The position numbers and the translations under genes are program-made. This document shows, in pieces, positions 1 to 9,887 of a stretch of 64,000 nucleotides of DNA. The notes beneath the pieces were generated by a model that saw nothing but the letters and a program-made list of their open reading frames with translations, was not told the DNA's origin and did no database searches. The stretch is from Parachitinimonas caeni (GTDB lineage Bacteria > Pseudomonadota > Gammaproteobacteria > Burkholderiales > Chitinimonadaceae). The stretch is from NCBI RefSeq assembly GCF_030129945.1, contig NZ_JARRAF010000004.1:186001-250000 (forward strand), in the 5' to 3' direction. Numbering within the stretch: position 1 is the stretch's first letter; the number at the start of each line of letters is the position of its first letter.

Positions 1-280
1 ACTTGGCGCTAGCCCAGCGTGGAAGCCAGTTACAGCGCTTCTTCGTTTAAATGGCGTGCGGTTTGGTGTGGATCGGGGTCCGCAATAATTATTAAATATG
101 ACCCGTGCTCAGAGTGCTACATAAAATGCAATATAAGTATTAACTGCTTTACAAGATTATTTTTGGTGTTTACAGGCGGCTCTGCATTGGCACGATGCAG
201 CTATGATAAGATGCCGCCCGCCGAGGCAAGGCATAGACACATTCGAGTTAGATCATTATTTATTGAGGCATATTCAAGCT
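1..280. other. Leading intergenic region
   Basis: No gene is supported here. The stretch is AT-richer than the following gene and should hold its promoter, but no well-spaced -35/-10 pair stands out. Short open frames in it have no ribosome binding site and no recognisable product. Confidence 0.5.
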
Positions 281-1219
281 ATGGGAAGTCAGAGATTGAC
301 CCGAATCGGGGTCTTTTACGATGGTAATTTTTTTTCGCACGTCAGTAATTTCTACAATTATCACCATCCACGCCGAGCGCGAATCAGTATTGACGGGCTG
401 CATGCGTTTGTACGCAAAAAAGTTGCCGATTGTGAGAACACCGATGTGCGCTATTGCCAGATTGTTGATGCGCATTATTTTCGGGGTCGTCTGCGGGCGC
501 AGGAGGCCCTGCATCGTGACTACCTGATGAAAGAGCGGGTCTTTGATGATGTACTGATGCGTGCCGGGGTGACCACCCACTACCTGCCGCTAGGCCCGGA
601 AGGCGAGAAGGGCATTGATGTATGGCTGGCGCTCGAAGCTTATGAAACCGCATTGCACAAAGAATTTGATGTAATTGCCCTGATTGTGTGCGATGGGGAC
701 TTCCTGCCCCTGCTGCGTAAGCTGAATACGCTGGGAACAAGAGTCATGCTGCTGGGCTGGGATTTCAAGTACACCGACCAGTCGGGGGATGAGAAGGAAA
801 CCCGTACTGCGCAGACCCTGCTCGACGAGGCGACCTATCCGATCATGATGCATCAAGTGATTGATGACCGTGCCTTGAAGTCCGATTCCGATCTGAATGG
901 CATTTTTGTCAGCCAGCGTACGCCTCTGCTAAGAGATGCCGACGAAACGGCCAGTCAGCCCGAGATTGGCAATTCCACCCATCAGCGCGGCACGGTTTAC
1001 AAGTTGAAGGAAGGTTTTGGCTTTATCCAGCCGGACTCTGGCGAGCGTGAAGTTTTCTTCTACTGGCGGGATGTCAATAACCGTGACTTCAATGAACTCA
1101 AGGTTGGCGACAAGGTGCAGTACTACCTCGGTGAAAATCATCGGGGTGTCTGTGCCAAGGAAGTAACCTGCCTGGGGGCAGAGATGCCTGATCAGGAAGA
1201 AGTGGAATTTGTTGAGTAG
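281..1219 (+). CDS. NYN-domain ribonuclease fused to a cold-shock-like RNA-binding domain
   Basis: 312 aa. Residues about 8-190 form an NYN (PIN-like) nuclease domain: strand VFYDGN with Asp14, GIDVWLA with Asp113, and VCDGDFLPLL with Asp138 and Asp140, the acidic set expected to hold metal for RNA cleavage. Residues about 236-298 (RGTVYKLKEGFGFIQ onward) resemble a cold-shock OB fold with the GFGFI RNA-binding strand. The likely role is an RNA-processing or RNA-decay nuclease whose binding domain is built in. ATG 281 is chosen because the NYN strand starts a few residues later; an upstream GTG/ATG extension of 26 residues has no family similarity I recognise. The gene ends at a bidirectional terminator. 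The substrate cannot be told from sequence. Confidence 0.85.
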   Translation: MGSQRLTRIGVFYDGNFFSHVSNFYNYHHPRRARISIDGLHAFVRKKVADCENTDVRYCQIVDAHYFRGRLRAQEALHRDYLMKERVFDDVLMRAGVTTHYLPLGPEGEKGIDVWLALEAYETALHKEFDVIALIVCDGDFLPLLRKLNTLGTRVMLLGWDFKYTDQSGDEKETRTAQTLLDEATYPIMMHQVIDDRALKSDSDLNGIFVSQRTPLLRDADETASQPEIGNSTHQRGTVYKLKEGFGFIQPDSGEREVFFYWRDVNNRDFNELKVGDKVQYYLGENHRGVCAKEVTCLGAEMPDQEEVEFVE

Positions 1220-1260
1220 ATATCGCGTAAACCTTGGGCTGCACAGCCCGAGTTGCCAAT

Positions 1261-1295
1261 AAAAAGCCGTGCAGGCAATCACTGCACGGCTTTTT
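1261..1295. terminator. Bidirectional intrinsic terminator
   Basis: A perfect 14-bp stem (1261-1274 with 1282-1295) around a 7-nt loop, with an A-run on the left and a T-run on the right. It therefore works for the NYN gene on the plus strand and for the response regulator gene on the minus strand. Confidence 0.92.
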
Positions 1296-1302
1296 ACTTG
1301 CC

Positions 1303-2400
1303 CTAACGTCCGCCACCGTGCAATTCGTTCAGCAGGGTTGCCAGATGTTTGTCGATTTCCAGCCCGCGCTTGTAGGCATCCAGCGCTGCCTGGGTGCCGC
1401 CCTGCACGATCTGCACCAGCATGTTTTCCTGTGACTCCTTCAGCCCCAGCATCAGCAGGGCATCTTCGAAGTCGCGCATCATGGTGTTGAAGGCTTCGAA
1501 GGTATCGGCCTGTTGCTGCTTATAGCCACGGTCGATCAGTGTCAGGATTTCCTTGGTGCGGTCCACGATCTTGCTCAGCGCCTCGGTTTCCATCGACTTC
1601 AACCGTTCCGATGCGCCTTCCACGAGCAAGGCCAGGTAATCCTTCAATTTGCCATACAGGCCGCTGTCGTCCATCGGCATATTCTTTATCAGCACCGAAA
1701 TCGCCCCGTAGTTGAAGGCGGTACGATTGCTGTAATCGACAATGCGCTTGCCCTCTGCCCCCAAATGGGTGAGTAGCACATTCTCCATGGCGCTGGTTCG
1801 GCCATCAGAATTCAGTGTCACGTTACCGCTGGCTTGGCGGATCTGGACGGCGGCAGACAAGCCGTATTCATTCATCGAATCGAGAATGGCTTTTGCCAGT
1901 GCCTGTGCGTCACCGAGCGTGAACATACGCCGGAAGAACTGGATGACGATGCCCAGCGCGCTGGTATCCGACATCGCAGACATAGCCACGCCCATGGCGT
2001 CAGACGCTGACTGCTTGAGCGCGGCGACCTCACTGCGCATTTTCAGCGTCTGCTCGACCTTTCGATATAACTCTTCAGGCGATAGTGGCTTGGTGACAAA
2101 GTCGGTAGCGCCGACGTCGTAGGCGGCCAGTCTATCTTCCGGTCGGCAATGCGCCGAGACGAAAATCACAGCGGGGGAGTCATCGCCCAGCTTGGCCTTG
2201 ATCTCGCGGCAGACTTCGTAGCCATTCATGCCGGCCATTTCAATATCCAGCAAGACCAGCTGCGGGTTTTCGACGGCGATGGCTTCCATGCACGAGCGGC
2301 CATCCGGCGCGTAGGCAATCTGGTGGTCTCGCTCCAGCACGGCCTTCATCAGCTGGTAGATAAAAACATCGTCATCAACGATCAGGATTTTGTCGCTCAT
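1303..2400 (-). CDS. Response regulator with uncharacterised C-terminal output domain
   Basis: 365 aa. Residues 3-120 are a CheY-like receiver: acidic pair in VDDD, phospho-acceptor Asp52 in LLDIEMAG, SAH at the Ser/Thr switch position and TKP with the conserved Lys. A coiled linker (about 122-145) leads to about 220 residues of mixed alpha/beta sequence that match no DNA-binding, GGDEF, EAL, HD-GYP or histidine-kinase motif. ATG 2400 is chosen because it starts directly at the receiver (MSDKILIVDDD); longer reading frames add unrelated sequence. It is convergent with the NYN gene and divergent from the chemotaxis operon, so it may act in that pathway, but this is inference. Confidence 0.85.
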   Translation of the reverse strand: MSDKILIVDDDVFIYQLMKAVLERDHQIAYAPDGRSCMEAIAVENPQLVLLDIEMAGMNGYEVCREIKAKLGDDSPAVIFVSAHCRPEDRLAAYDVGATDFVTKPLSPEELYRKVEQTLKMRSEVAALKQSASDAMGVAMSAMSDTSALGIVIQFFRRMFTLGDAQALAKAILDSMNEYGLSAAVQIRQASGNVTLNSDGRTSAMENVLLTHLGAEGKRIVDYSNRTAFNYGAISVLIKNMPMDDSGLYGKLKDYLALLVEGASERLKSMETEALSKIVDRTKEILTLIDRGYKQQQADTFEAFNTMMRDFEDALLMLGLKESQENMLVQIVQGGTQAALDAYKRGLEIDKHLATLLNELHGGGR

Positions 2401-2902
2401 GCTCTCGCTCTGGCGGGGAAGGGGACAACCTGCTTTCAGACTATAACCCGAAGCCCTGCAGGACAAGGACAAACTGCGGCACGACCGGAAACGAAACGCC
2501 AACAGACGTTGCCATCATGCGATGGCGGTTTGGGCATTGGAAGATTAAGCCATGTTGGCCAGGTGCCGGGCTTGCCCGGCATGACGGCCAAGCCCGGCTA
2601 GGGGCAGTCTGAAAGGGAAGGGCTGTGCATTGCGTGACAAGGTGGGAATGCCTGTCTGGCAGCTGACGGGTTGCTCTGTGCAAAGCGTCGCATCGACCAC
2701 AGTAGCGGGCAGAAATGTTGCGCAGGAAGTCACGCTTTGCCTACGCAGGTTGGCTCAACCTCGTCTATATCAAGTTTTGGGGAGACTCGGTGCGGCCGGT
2801 TGCCGACGAACGGCAATACCGACCGTCAGCACTGGCCATGTGACCAGAAGCCATCGCCGACATTCGTTTCAAACGACGCAATAGCCCGGAGTTTCGAAGA
2901 CC
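2401..2902. other. Intergenic region before the chemotaxis operon
   Basis: No gene supported. It holds the divergent promoters of the response regulator and of cheY, a remnant of the dispersed repeat near 2476-2508, and a perfect 7-bp GC hairpin at 2565-2580 without a T-run. I looked for a FliA (sigma 28) promoter of the TAAA-N15-GCCGATAA type and did not find one. Confidence 0.5.
2476..2508. repeat. Remnant end of the dispersed IS5-like MITE
   Basis: The sequence reads as 'cggcacgaccggaaacgaaa' followed by 'cgccaacagacg', close to the right end of the copy at 35490-35772 (cggtacgaccggaaataaaa, cgtcaacacagtc). Only one end is recognisable; no matching left end was found upstream. Confidence 0.5.
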
Positions 2903-3268
2903 ATGCCGAAAACCATTCTTACCGTCGATGATTCACCTTCTATTCGCCAGATGGTGGGTTTTACGCTTAAAAGTGCCGGCTATCAGGTTGTCGATGCCAA
3001 TGATGGCTCGGCAGGGCTGACCAAGGCCAAAGCGGCTGCCTATGACCTAGTGCTGACTGACATCAACATGCCGGCCATGGATGGCTTTGCGCTGACTGCG
3101 GCGTTGCGGGCGCTGCCCGAGTACAAGTCGGTGCCGATACTGGTGCTGACGACTGAGTCCAGCGATGAGATGAAGCAGAAAGGGCGGGCTGCCGGGGTGA
3201 CGGGCTGGCTGATCAAACCCTTCGATCCCCACAAGCTGCTTGAGGTTGTCCGCAAACTCATAGGCTAA
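2903..3268 (+). CDS. cheY: CheY-like single-domain response regulator
   Basis: 121 aa, a receiver domain only. Acidic pair Asp9/Asp10, phospho-acceptor Asp53 in LTDINMP, Thr83 and Lys105 in the KPF motif are all present. It should be phosphorylated by CheA, encoded 16 nt downstream, and either act on the flagellar switch or control pilus-based movement. First gene of the chemotaxis operon, with a GGAG-like site before the ATG. Confidence 0.92.
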   Translation: MPKTILTVDDSPSIRQMVGFTLKSAGYQVVDANDGSAGLTKAKAAAYDLVLTDINMPAMDGFALTAALRALPEYKSVPILVLTTESSDEMKQKGRAAGVTGWLIKPFDPHKLLEVVRKLIG

Positions 3269-3284
3269 CTGCACGGAGCTGGCG

Positions 3285-5519
3285 ATGACGATTGATCTTT
3301 CGCAGTTCCACGACGTCTTTTTCGACGAAGCCGAAGAGCATCTGGCCTCACTCGAATCCCTGTTGTTGGGGCTGGATCTTGACGCGCCCGATACGGAAGC
3401 GCTCAACGCGATCTTCCGTTCTGCCCATTCGATCAAGGGCGGGGCCGGGACTTTTGGTTTTGATGACATGACCCACATCACCCACGAGCTGGAAACCCTG
3501 CTCGACGGGGTGCGTAAGGGGACGCGCCAGCTCCGCAAGGATATGGTCGATGTGGTGCTGTCTGCAGGTGACACACTGAAAGCGCTGGTGATGGCGCATC
3601 GCGGGGGGGATGACGTCCCGGCCGAGACCATTGCCAGCATCGTGACCGCCCTGCAACAGATGCTGAACGATGATGGTGCCGCGACCAGCAAGGCGCCCGC
3701 GCAGAGCGGTGCCCCCCTCAAGCGGGCAAGCGAAGCCTATCGCGCCCAGATATTCATCTCGCCGGAAGCGGATTGGGGCGGTGTCCTCAGCGAACTGACC
3801 CGGTTTGAAGGCGCTCGCATCATCGAGTTTCCGGCAGAAGTCGGGGTGAATACCCCGCTGGTGATTGATGTGCCGGCTGGCGGTCCTGCCTCCAGCGAGC
3901 TTGAGGATAGCCTCGCTTTCCTGCTGCCGCCGGATGCCATCAAGATCGGCCCGATTCCAGCGCCCGAACCCGAAACATTCGGTTTCTTCGATCCGGCGTT
4001 GGCGAATGCCGATGATTCCTTCGGCTTCTTTGTCGAGCCCGAGCCGGTTGCTGCCGCAACGCCGGCACCCAGCTCGGCTGTCGTTGAAGACCCGGCCTTC
4101 GGTCTATTCGAACCCATGCCCGATGCGGCGCCGGCAGCTGCGGCGCCCGTCGCCCCTGCCGCGACGATGCTGGCTGATGGCGAAGGCTATGGCTTTTTTG
4201 CCCCGGTGGCCGCTGCGCCAGCGGCTAAGCCCGTCGAGACCAAAGCCCCGGCCCCGGTTGCCAAAGTCGAAGCCAAACCCGAAGCCAAACCCGAAGGCAA
4301 GGCAGAAGCCAAGTCTGATGCCAAGCAAGCTGAGAGCGCGTCGATCCGGGTGGGTGTGGACAAGGTGGATCAGCTGCTCAACCTCGTGGGGGAGTTGGTG
4401 ATCACACAATCAATGCTGGCCCAATGCGCACAGGTGCTCGATTCGACGGCGCATGAAAAGCTGCTGTCCGGCATCGACCTGCTGGAACGCAATACCCGTG
4501 AGCTGCAAGAAGCGGTGATGTCGATACGCATGTTGCCGATTTCGGCCGTGTTCAACCGCTTTCCAAGGCTGGTGCGCGATCTGGCCGGACAGCTGGGCAA
4601 GAAGATCGACCTCAAGCTGATTGGTGAGCAGACCGAGCTGGACAAAGGGTTTATCGAAAAGTTGTCCGATCCACTGACCCATCTGGTACGCAACAGCCTT
4701 GATCACGGCATCGAATCGGCGGAAGTCCGGCGATCCAAAGGCAAGCCAGAGACCGGCACCCTGACGCTTTGTGCCTTTCACCAAGGGGGGAGCATCGTCA
4801 TTCAGGTGATGGATGACGGGGGCGGCCTCAATCGCGACAAGATTCTGGCCAAGGCCCGCGAGCGGGGCATGTCCGTCAGCGATAGTTTGACCGACGGTGA
4901 AGTCTTTGCCCTGATTTTCGAAGCGGGCTTCTCCACGGCCGACAAGGTCAGCGACATCTCGGGCCGAGGCGTCGGCATGGACGTGGTCCGCCGCAATATC
5001 CAGCAGATGGGCGGACGCATCGACATCGAGTCGATGCTCGGAGTCGGCACCACCATGACGCTGCGTCTGCCGCTGACGCTGGCGATTCTCGACGGCATGA
5101 GCGTATCGGTGGGCGACGAGATTTATCTGATTCCGCTTGGCTTCATCGCCGAATCTTTGCAGCCACGCAAGCAGGATCTGCGCACCGTGGCAGCCAATGG
5201 ACGGGTCATTTCGGTGCGGGAGGAATACCTGCCGCTGGTGGCCCTGTATGAGGTGTTTGGCGCCAAGCCGCTTTATCCCGATCCGTCGCAGGGCCTGTGC
5301 GTGATTCTGGAGTCGGATGGCGAACGGGTGGCCTTGCAGGTGGATGATCTGCTGGGCCAGCAACAGGTCGTCATCAAGAATCTCGAAACCAACTACCGCA
5401 AGGTTGCCGGCATATCCGGTGCCACCATCATGGGCGATGGCCGGGTAGCACTAATTATTGATGTGCCGGCGCTCGTTCGTATGACGCGCAGCCGCCATCC
5501 TGCAACCCAGACTGCCTGA
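3285..5519 (+). CDS. cheA: Chemotaxis histidine kinase CheA
   Basis: 744 aa. Order: HPt domain (1-105, phospho-His48 in SAHSIKGGAGTFGF), a long Ala/Pro/Lys-rich linker (about 130-350), dimerisation domain from about 352 (VDQLLNLVGELVI), ATPase with N box (HLVRNSLDHG, about 466), G1 (MDDGGGL, about 508) and G2 (GRGVGMDVV, about 560), then a CheW-like domain (about 600-735). It phosphorylates CheY and CheB in response to receptor state. The linker carries four [FY]G[FL]F motifs (about residues 232, 246, 272 and 301) in place of an evident canonical P2 domain. The stop overlaps the ribosome binding site of cheW. Confidence 0.95.
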   Translation: MTIDLSQFHDVFFDEAEEHLASLESLLLGLDLDAPDTEALNAIFRSAHSIKGGAGTFGFDDMTHITHELETLLDGVRKGTRQLRKDMVDVVLSAGDTLKALVMAHRGGDDVPAETIASIVTALQQMLNDDGAATSKAPAQSGAPLKRASEAYRAQIFISPEADWGGVLSELTRFEGARIIEFPAEVGVNTPLVIDVPAGGPASSELEDSLAFLLPPDAIKIGPIPAPEPETFGFFDPALANADDSFGFFVEPEPVAAATPAPSSAVVEDPAFGLFEPMPDAAPAAAAPVAPAATMLADGEGYGFFAPVAAAPAAKPVETKAPAPVAKVEAKPEAKPEGKAEAKSDAKQAESASIRVGVDKVDQLLNLVGELVITQSMLAQCAQVLDSTAHEKLLSGIDLLERNTRELQEAVMSIRMLPISAVFNRFPRLVRDLAGQLGKKIDLKLIGEQTELDKGFIEKLSDPLTHLVRNSLDHGIESAEVRRSKGKPETGTLTLCAFHQGGSIVIQVMDDGGGLNRDKILAKARERGMSVSDSLTDGEVFALIFEAGFSTADKVSDISGRGVGMDVVRRNIQQMGGRIDIESMLGVGTTMTLRLPLTLAILDGMSVSVGDEIYLIPLGFIAESLQPRKQDLRTVAANGRVISVREEYLPLVALYEVFGAKPLYPDPSQGLCVILESDGERVALQVDDLLGQQQVVIKNLETNYRKVAGISGATIMGDGRVALIIDVPALVRMTRSRHPATQTA

Positions 5520-5528
5520 GGAGCTGAC

Positions 5529-6005
5529 ATGACTGTCTCGAATGCGCTCGCCAATACTGAAAGCCGCGAGATCCTGATCTTTACCCTCGGCGCCGAGGAG
5601 TACGGCATCGACATCCTGAAGGTGCAGGAAATCAGGGGCTACGATGCGGTGACGCGGATTGCCCATGCGCCGGAATTCGTGAAAGGCGTGATCAATCTGC
5701 GCGGAGCTATCGTGCCCATCGTCGATCTGCGTCTGAAATTTGGCTTAGGCGAGCCGACTTACAACGAATTCACCGTCGTCATCATCCTCAACGTCAGAAA
5801 GCGGGTGGTGGGCATTGTGGTTGACGGGGTGTCAGATGTGTTGCGACTGGACGAAGGCCAGACCCGGGCGGCGCCCGAGTTCGGGGCTGCCGTCAAGGCC
5901 GACTACATCGAGGGGCTGGGCACGATTGGCGACCGGATGCTGATTCTGGTCGATATCGAGGCCCTGATGAGCAGTGAGGAAATGGCACTGTTCGATACCC
6001 TCTGA
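5529..6005 (+). CDS. cheW: Chemotaxis coupling protein CheW
   Basis: 158 aa, a single CheW domain that bridges receptors and CheA in the signalling array. Diagnostic stretches are [34 protein letters not shown] and [19 protein letters not shown] ends 3 nt before the ATG, and the gene lies 9 nt after cheA, so the two are translated together. Confidence 0.95.
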   Translation: MTVSNALANTESREILIFTLGAEEYGIDILKVQEIRGYDAVTRIAHAPEFVKGVINLRGAIVPIVDLRLKFGLGEPTYNEFTVVIILNVRKRVVGIVVDGVSDVLRLDEGQTRAAPEFGAAVKADYIEGLGTIGDRMLILVDIEALMSSEEMALFDTL

Positions 6006-6079
6006 CGTCATCCCATCGTGACGGTTGCTGAATTCATCTGGCGGGCGATGAGCCTGTTATCACACAGGGCGAGGTAGCA

Positions 6080-9000
6080 ATGAATGCCTTCTTTAACCGG
6101 TTTAGCCTCACAGTCAGGCTGGGGGCCATCACCATTCTGGCCGTGCTGGTGTTTCTGATTCCCAGTTACGAGCGCTGGCAAGCCACCAACGCCGAGCTGG
6201 CGCTGACCAAGGAGGAGCTGCGGGCGTTGCCGCCTCTGGATATCGCCAGAGACATTCTGCGCAATGTCCAGATCAACCGTGCCTTGTCCAGCCAGGTCTT
6301 GACTGCTGGCGACAGCCATCCGGCACGGCCAAAATTTATCGCACAAAAGCAGAAAGTCAGCGAAGCCTTCGACAAGTTTCTGAGCTTGCCCGATGTGGCC
6401 AGCCAGCCGGTTTTGCAGCAGAAAGGTCGAGATCTGCGAGTGCGCTTCGAGAGCCTGCACGGCAAAGTTCATGACCGGCAATTGGATGCTCGAGAGAGTT
6501 TTGTTGCCCACACCGAGCTGGCGATTGATCTGCTCTATCTGCTTGATGCCTGTGCCAACCAGTTCAAGCTGGCACTCGATCCCGAAGCCGGTAGCTATTA
6601 CAGCCAGTTGCTGGTGGTGAGTACCTTGCCGACGCTGTCGGAAGAGCTGGGGCGGATGCGGGCAACGGGTTCCCAGCTACTGGCGGTTAGCGGGGCTGAT
6701 CCGGTATTGCAGGGCAGGCTTGAGTTATTGCGTGCGAACGTCGGCGATCGGCTACGTGCCTATGGCTTTACCAGTAACAACGCGGCGGCCAGCCTACCCG
6801 AAGCCCAAGCTTCTGCATTAAAGAAAGAGAGTGCAGAGCTGATAGCGACGATTCAGTCTTTGCTGGATATCGTCAACACCAAGGTACTGACTACAGACGG
6901 GAAAACCACGTTTGCCGCAGAAACTTATGTTGAACAGTTCACCCAGGTGATCAATCGGGTGTTCGATTCCTCAGATAAGCTTTCAGTGGTGTTGACAGGC
7001 GCCTTGCAAGACCGTGAGTCCCGGCTAACGTCGCGCTTGCGTAGCGAGATGGCGAAATCACTATTGCTGATTGCCGTGCTGGTCGGGCTGACGTGGATGA
7101 TTGCCCGCTCGATTACCCAGCCGATCGGCACTGCCATGCAGGTGGCGGGTGACATAGCCGACGGCCGGCTTGATGGGGCACCGATCCGCGAGGAGGGCAG
7201 TAGCGAGACGGCCCGTCTGCTCTGCGCATTGGACGACATGCGGCGTGATCTGGCCGACCGCATCAGCCGCGAGCGTACCGTCGCAGCCGAAAATGCCCGC
7301 ATCCGCAGCGCGCTGGATGTCTCGGCCACCAATGTGATGATTGCCGACGCCAGCAACGCCATCATCTACACCAACCAGACCATGCGCGAAATGCTGCGTG
7401 TGGCCGAGTCCGACATCCGCAGGGAGCTGCCGCAATTCCGGGCCGATGGGGTACTCGGCGCGAATGTCGATCAGTTTCACAAGCATCCGGCCCATCAACA
7501 GGGCTTGCTGCGCCAGCTCAATAAAACCCACGAAGCGACCATCAGCATTGGCGGCCGTACCTTCCGGCTGCTGGTCACGCCGATTTTCGATGCGCAAGCT
7601 GGCCGGTTAGGCACCGTGGTGGAATGGCAGGACCAGACCGAAATGCTGGCCCAGCGGGAAGTCGAGCAGCGCAAGGCTGCTGAGAATGCCCGCATCAAGG
7701 CCGCGCTCGACAATGTTTCAGCCAATGTGATGATCGCCGATAACGAGCGCCGCATTATTTATATGAACCCGGCCGTGCTGCAGATGCTGCGGCGGGCCGA
7801 AAACGACATCCGCAAGGCCTTGCCGCAGTTTGATACCAGCAAGCTGCTTGGCCACAGCATGGATGCCTTCCACAAGAATCCGGCACACCAGCGCGACCTG
7901 CTGGCGGGTCTGAAGACGACCTACAAGTCTGAAATCACCCTGTCTGGCCGTACCTTCAGCCTGATTGCCAACCCGGTGTACAGCGAGGATGGCCAGCGCC
8001 TGGGCTCGGTAGTGCAGTGGGCCGACCGCACCGACGAAGTGGCGGCGGAGGCCGAAGTGTCGAGCATCATCAGCGCGGCGGCCAATGGCGACTTTTCGCA
8101 GCGCATGGGGTTGGAAGGCAAAGAAGGCTTCTTCCGCGTGGTGGGCGAAAACATCAACCGCCTGGTTGAAACAGCGGCCGATGGCCTTGAAGAAATCGCC
8201 AGCGTGCTCGACCGGCTGTCGCAGGGCGACCTCACCTACCGCATCGAGAAAGACTACCAGGGCATCTTTGGCCGGCTGAAAGATGGGGCCAACACCACGG
8301 TTACCAGCCTGAGCGAGCTGGTCATGCAGATCAACGAATCGGCCGACACCATCGCCACGGCTGCCAAGGAAATCGCCAGCGGCAACCAGAATCTGTCGCA
8401 CCGCACCGAGCAGCAGGCCGCCAACCTCGAAGAAACCGCGTCGAGCATGGAAGAGCTGACCAGCACGGTGAAACAGAACGCCGAAAACTCCCGCGAAGCC
8501 AACAAGCTGGCAGGCGAAGCCTCGACCGTGGCGCAGCGCGGCGGCGAAGTGGTGGGGCAGGTGGTCAGCACCATGAGCGACATCAGTGCCTCGGCCAAGA
8601 AGATTGCCGACATCATCGGCGTGATCGACGGCATTGCCTTCCAGACCAATATCCTGGCCCTGAACGCCGCAGTGGAAGCCGCCCGAGCCGGCGAGCAGGG
8701 CCGTGGCTTTGCCGTGGTGGCGAGCGAGGTACGTAGCCTGGCCCAGCGTTCGGCCACCGCCGCCAAGGAAATCAAGACGCTGATCAACGAATCGGTTGGC
8801 CGGGTTGAAGAGGGGACCAAGCTGGTTGATAACGCCGGCAAGACCATGGAGACGGTGGTCGAGTCGATCAGGCGTGTGGCCATGCTAATGAGCGACGTCA
8901 GTGCGGCCAGTGTTGAACAGAGCTCGGGCATCGAGCAGATCAATCGCGCTGTCACCGAAATGGACGAAACCACCCAGCAGAACGCAGCCCTGGTCGAGCA

Positions 9001-9214
9001 GGCTGCCGCTGCCGCCGAAAGCATGGAGCAGCAGGTGGATTCACTGACAGTGGCGATTTCGGTATTCCAGCTGGCCAATCAGCCTCGTTCCCGTCAGGCC
9101 CGCAGCTTGCCAGCGGTCGCCAGCCCGCAACGCGCAAGCGCCACAGCCAAACCCAAAGCCCTGCCCAAACCGATGGCCAGCCAGGGGCATGAAGAGGAGT
9201 GGGAGGAATTCTGA
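6080..9214 (+). CDS. Methyl-accepting chemotaxis protein with two PAS domains
   Basis: 1044 aa membrane receptor. TM1 about 12-32, a large periplasmic sensor region about 33-328, TM2 about 329-345, then HAMP, two duplicated PAS-like domains (about 406-525 and 537-660, both starting ARI[RK][SA]ALD and containing FHK.PAHQ), a second HAMP-like region and the signalling coiled coil. The kinase-contact hairpin ([23 protein letters not shown]) lies near 846-870. The C-terminus is EEWEEF, a WxxF-type tether for CheR/CheB. From the second PAS onward it is almost identical in protein, and largely in DNA, to the receptor at 9888-12635. Ligand unknown. Confidence 0.93.
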   Translation: MNAFFNRFSLTVRLGAITILAVLVFLIPSYERWQATNAELALTKEELRALPPLDIARDILRNVQINRALSSQVLTAGDSHPARPKFIAQKQKVSEAFDKFLSLPDVASQPVLQQKGRDLRVRFESLHGKVHDRQLDARESFVAHTELAIDLLYLLDACANQFKLALDPEAGSYYSQLLVVSTLPTLSEELGRMRATGSQLLAVSGADPVLQGRLELLRANVGDRLRAYGFTSNNAAASLPEAQASALKKESAELIATIQSLLDIVNTKVLTTDGKTTFAAETYVEQFTQVINRVFDSSDKLSVVLTGALQDRESRLTSRLRSEMAKSLLLIAVLVGLTWMIARSITQPIGTAMQVAGDIADGRLDGAPIREEGSSETARLLCALDDMRRDLADRISRERTVAAENARIRSALDVSATNVMIADASNAIIYTNQTMREMLRVAESDIRRELPQFRADGVLGANVDQFHKHPAHQQGLLRQLNKTHEATISIGGRTFRLLVTPIFDAQAGRLGTVVEWQDQTEMLAQREVEQRKAAENARIKAALDNVSANVMIADNERRIIYMNPAVLQMLRRAENDIRKALPQFDTSKLLGHSMDAFHKNPAHQRDLLAGLKTTYKSEITLSGRTFSLIANPVYSEDGQRLGSVVQWADRTDEVAAEAEVSSIISAAANGDFSQRMGLEGKEGFFRVVGENINRLVETAADGLEEIASVLDRLSQGDLTYRIEKDYQGIFGRLKDGANTTVTSLSELVMQINESADTIATAAKEIASGNQNLSHRTEQQAANLEETASSMEELTSTVKQNAENSREANKLAGEASTVAQRGGEVVGQVVSTMSDISASAKKIADIIGVIDGIAFQTNILALNAAVEAARAGEQGRGFAVVASEVRSLAQRSATAAKEIKTLINESVGRVEEGTKLVDNAGKTMETVVESIRRVAMLMSDVSAASVEQSSGIEQINRAVTEMDETTQQNAALVEQAAAAAESMEQQVDSLTVAISVFQLANQPRSRQARSLPAVASPQRASATAKPKALPKPMASQGHEEEWEEF

Positions 9215-9319
9215 TGGTTGGCGGGCCGAACGCCGTTTGCACGACCACAACGTACGGCGCCAGCAACGTACTGGCGCTAATCACCTAACAGTCTTGAACT
9301 GCCCTAAGGATTGAATGCC

Positions 9320-9850
9320 ATGAAAAAAATCGCCAGCCTGAGCCTGATGATGTTAGCCGCCACCGCCTTTGCCAAAGGGGTGGATGACATCGTGCCTGAA
9401 GTCGAGAAAATGGCTGCCCACCCAGCTGTGGTGCAGGCCGTAAAAGCCCAGAACGCCAAGAAGCTGACGCTGGAAAAGATCAAGACAATCGACGCGGACT
9501 GGATCGCCAAGAAAGGCGAAGTGCCGCTGGCACGGGAGCTGATGGACAACGCTGCCGCCAAGCAGCTTGCACAGATGCAATCGGCGCGAACTTACTTTAT
9601 TGAAGCCATCCTCACCGACAACCTGGGCGCCAATGTGGCGATTACCCATCTGACCAGCGACTACTGGCAGGGGGATGAGCCCAAATATGAAAAAGCCTGG
9701 GCCGGTGGCAAAGGGGCGGTGTATATCTCGAAGCCAAAGCAGGATGAGAGCACAGGTGACCAGCTGTCGCAGGTTTCAGTGCCGGTGAAGGATGGCGATG
9801 CCGTGATCGGCACGTTCACCATTGGCGTCAAGGTCAATCTCTTGCACTAA
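9320..9850 (+). CDS. Small periplasmic protein, Cache/PDC-like, between two receptor genes
   Basis: 176 aa with a signal peptide (MKKIASLSLMMLAATAFA, cleavage after residue 18) and no other membrane segment. The mature part reads like the sensor half of a receptor: helical region, then ILTDNLGANVAITHLTSDYWQGDEPKYEKAW and a C-terminal strand pair (VSVPVKDGDAVIGTFTIGVKV) typical of Cache/PDC folds. ATG 9320 is preferred over TTG 9311 because AAGGA lies 10 nt upstream of it and the signal peptide then starts cleanly. Position inside the operon suggests a periplasmic binding partner of the adjacent receptors; family assignment is inference. Confidence 0.8.
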   Translation: MKKIASLSLMMLAATAFAKGVDDIVPEVEKMAAHPAVVQAVKAQNAKKLTLEKIKTIDADWIAKKGEVPLARELMDNAAAKQLAQMQSARTYFIEAILTDNLGANVAITHLTSDYWQGDEPKYEKAWAGGKGAVYISKPKQDESTGDQLSQVSVPVKDGDAVIGTFTIGVKVNLLH

Positions 9851-9887
9851 GCCGAGACTAAAACTGTACAGAAATCGGGGGAGCGTC

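Noticed and set aside
2401-2902. FliA (sigma 28) promoter for the chemotaxis operon
   Set aside because: No sequence close to TAAA-N15-GCCGATAA at a suitable position.
7718-8401. Antisense frame in the first receptor, with a similar one in the second
   Set aside because: Repeats only because the two receptors share DNA; no independent coding evidence.
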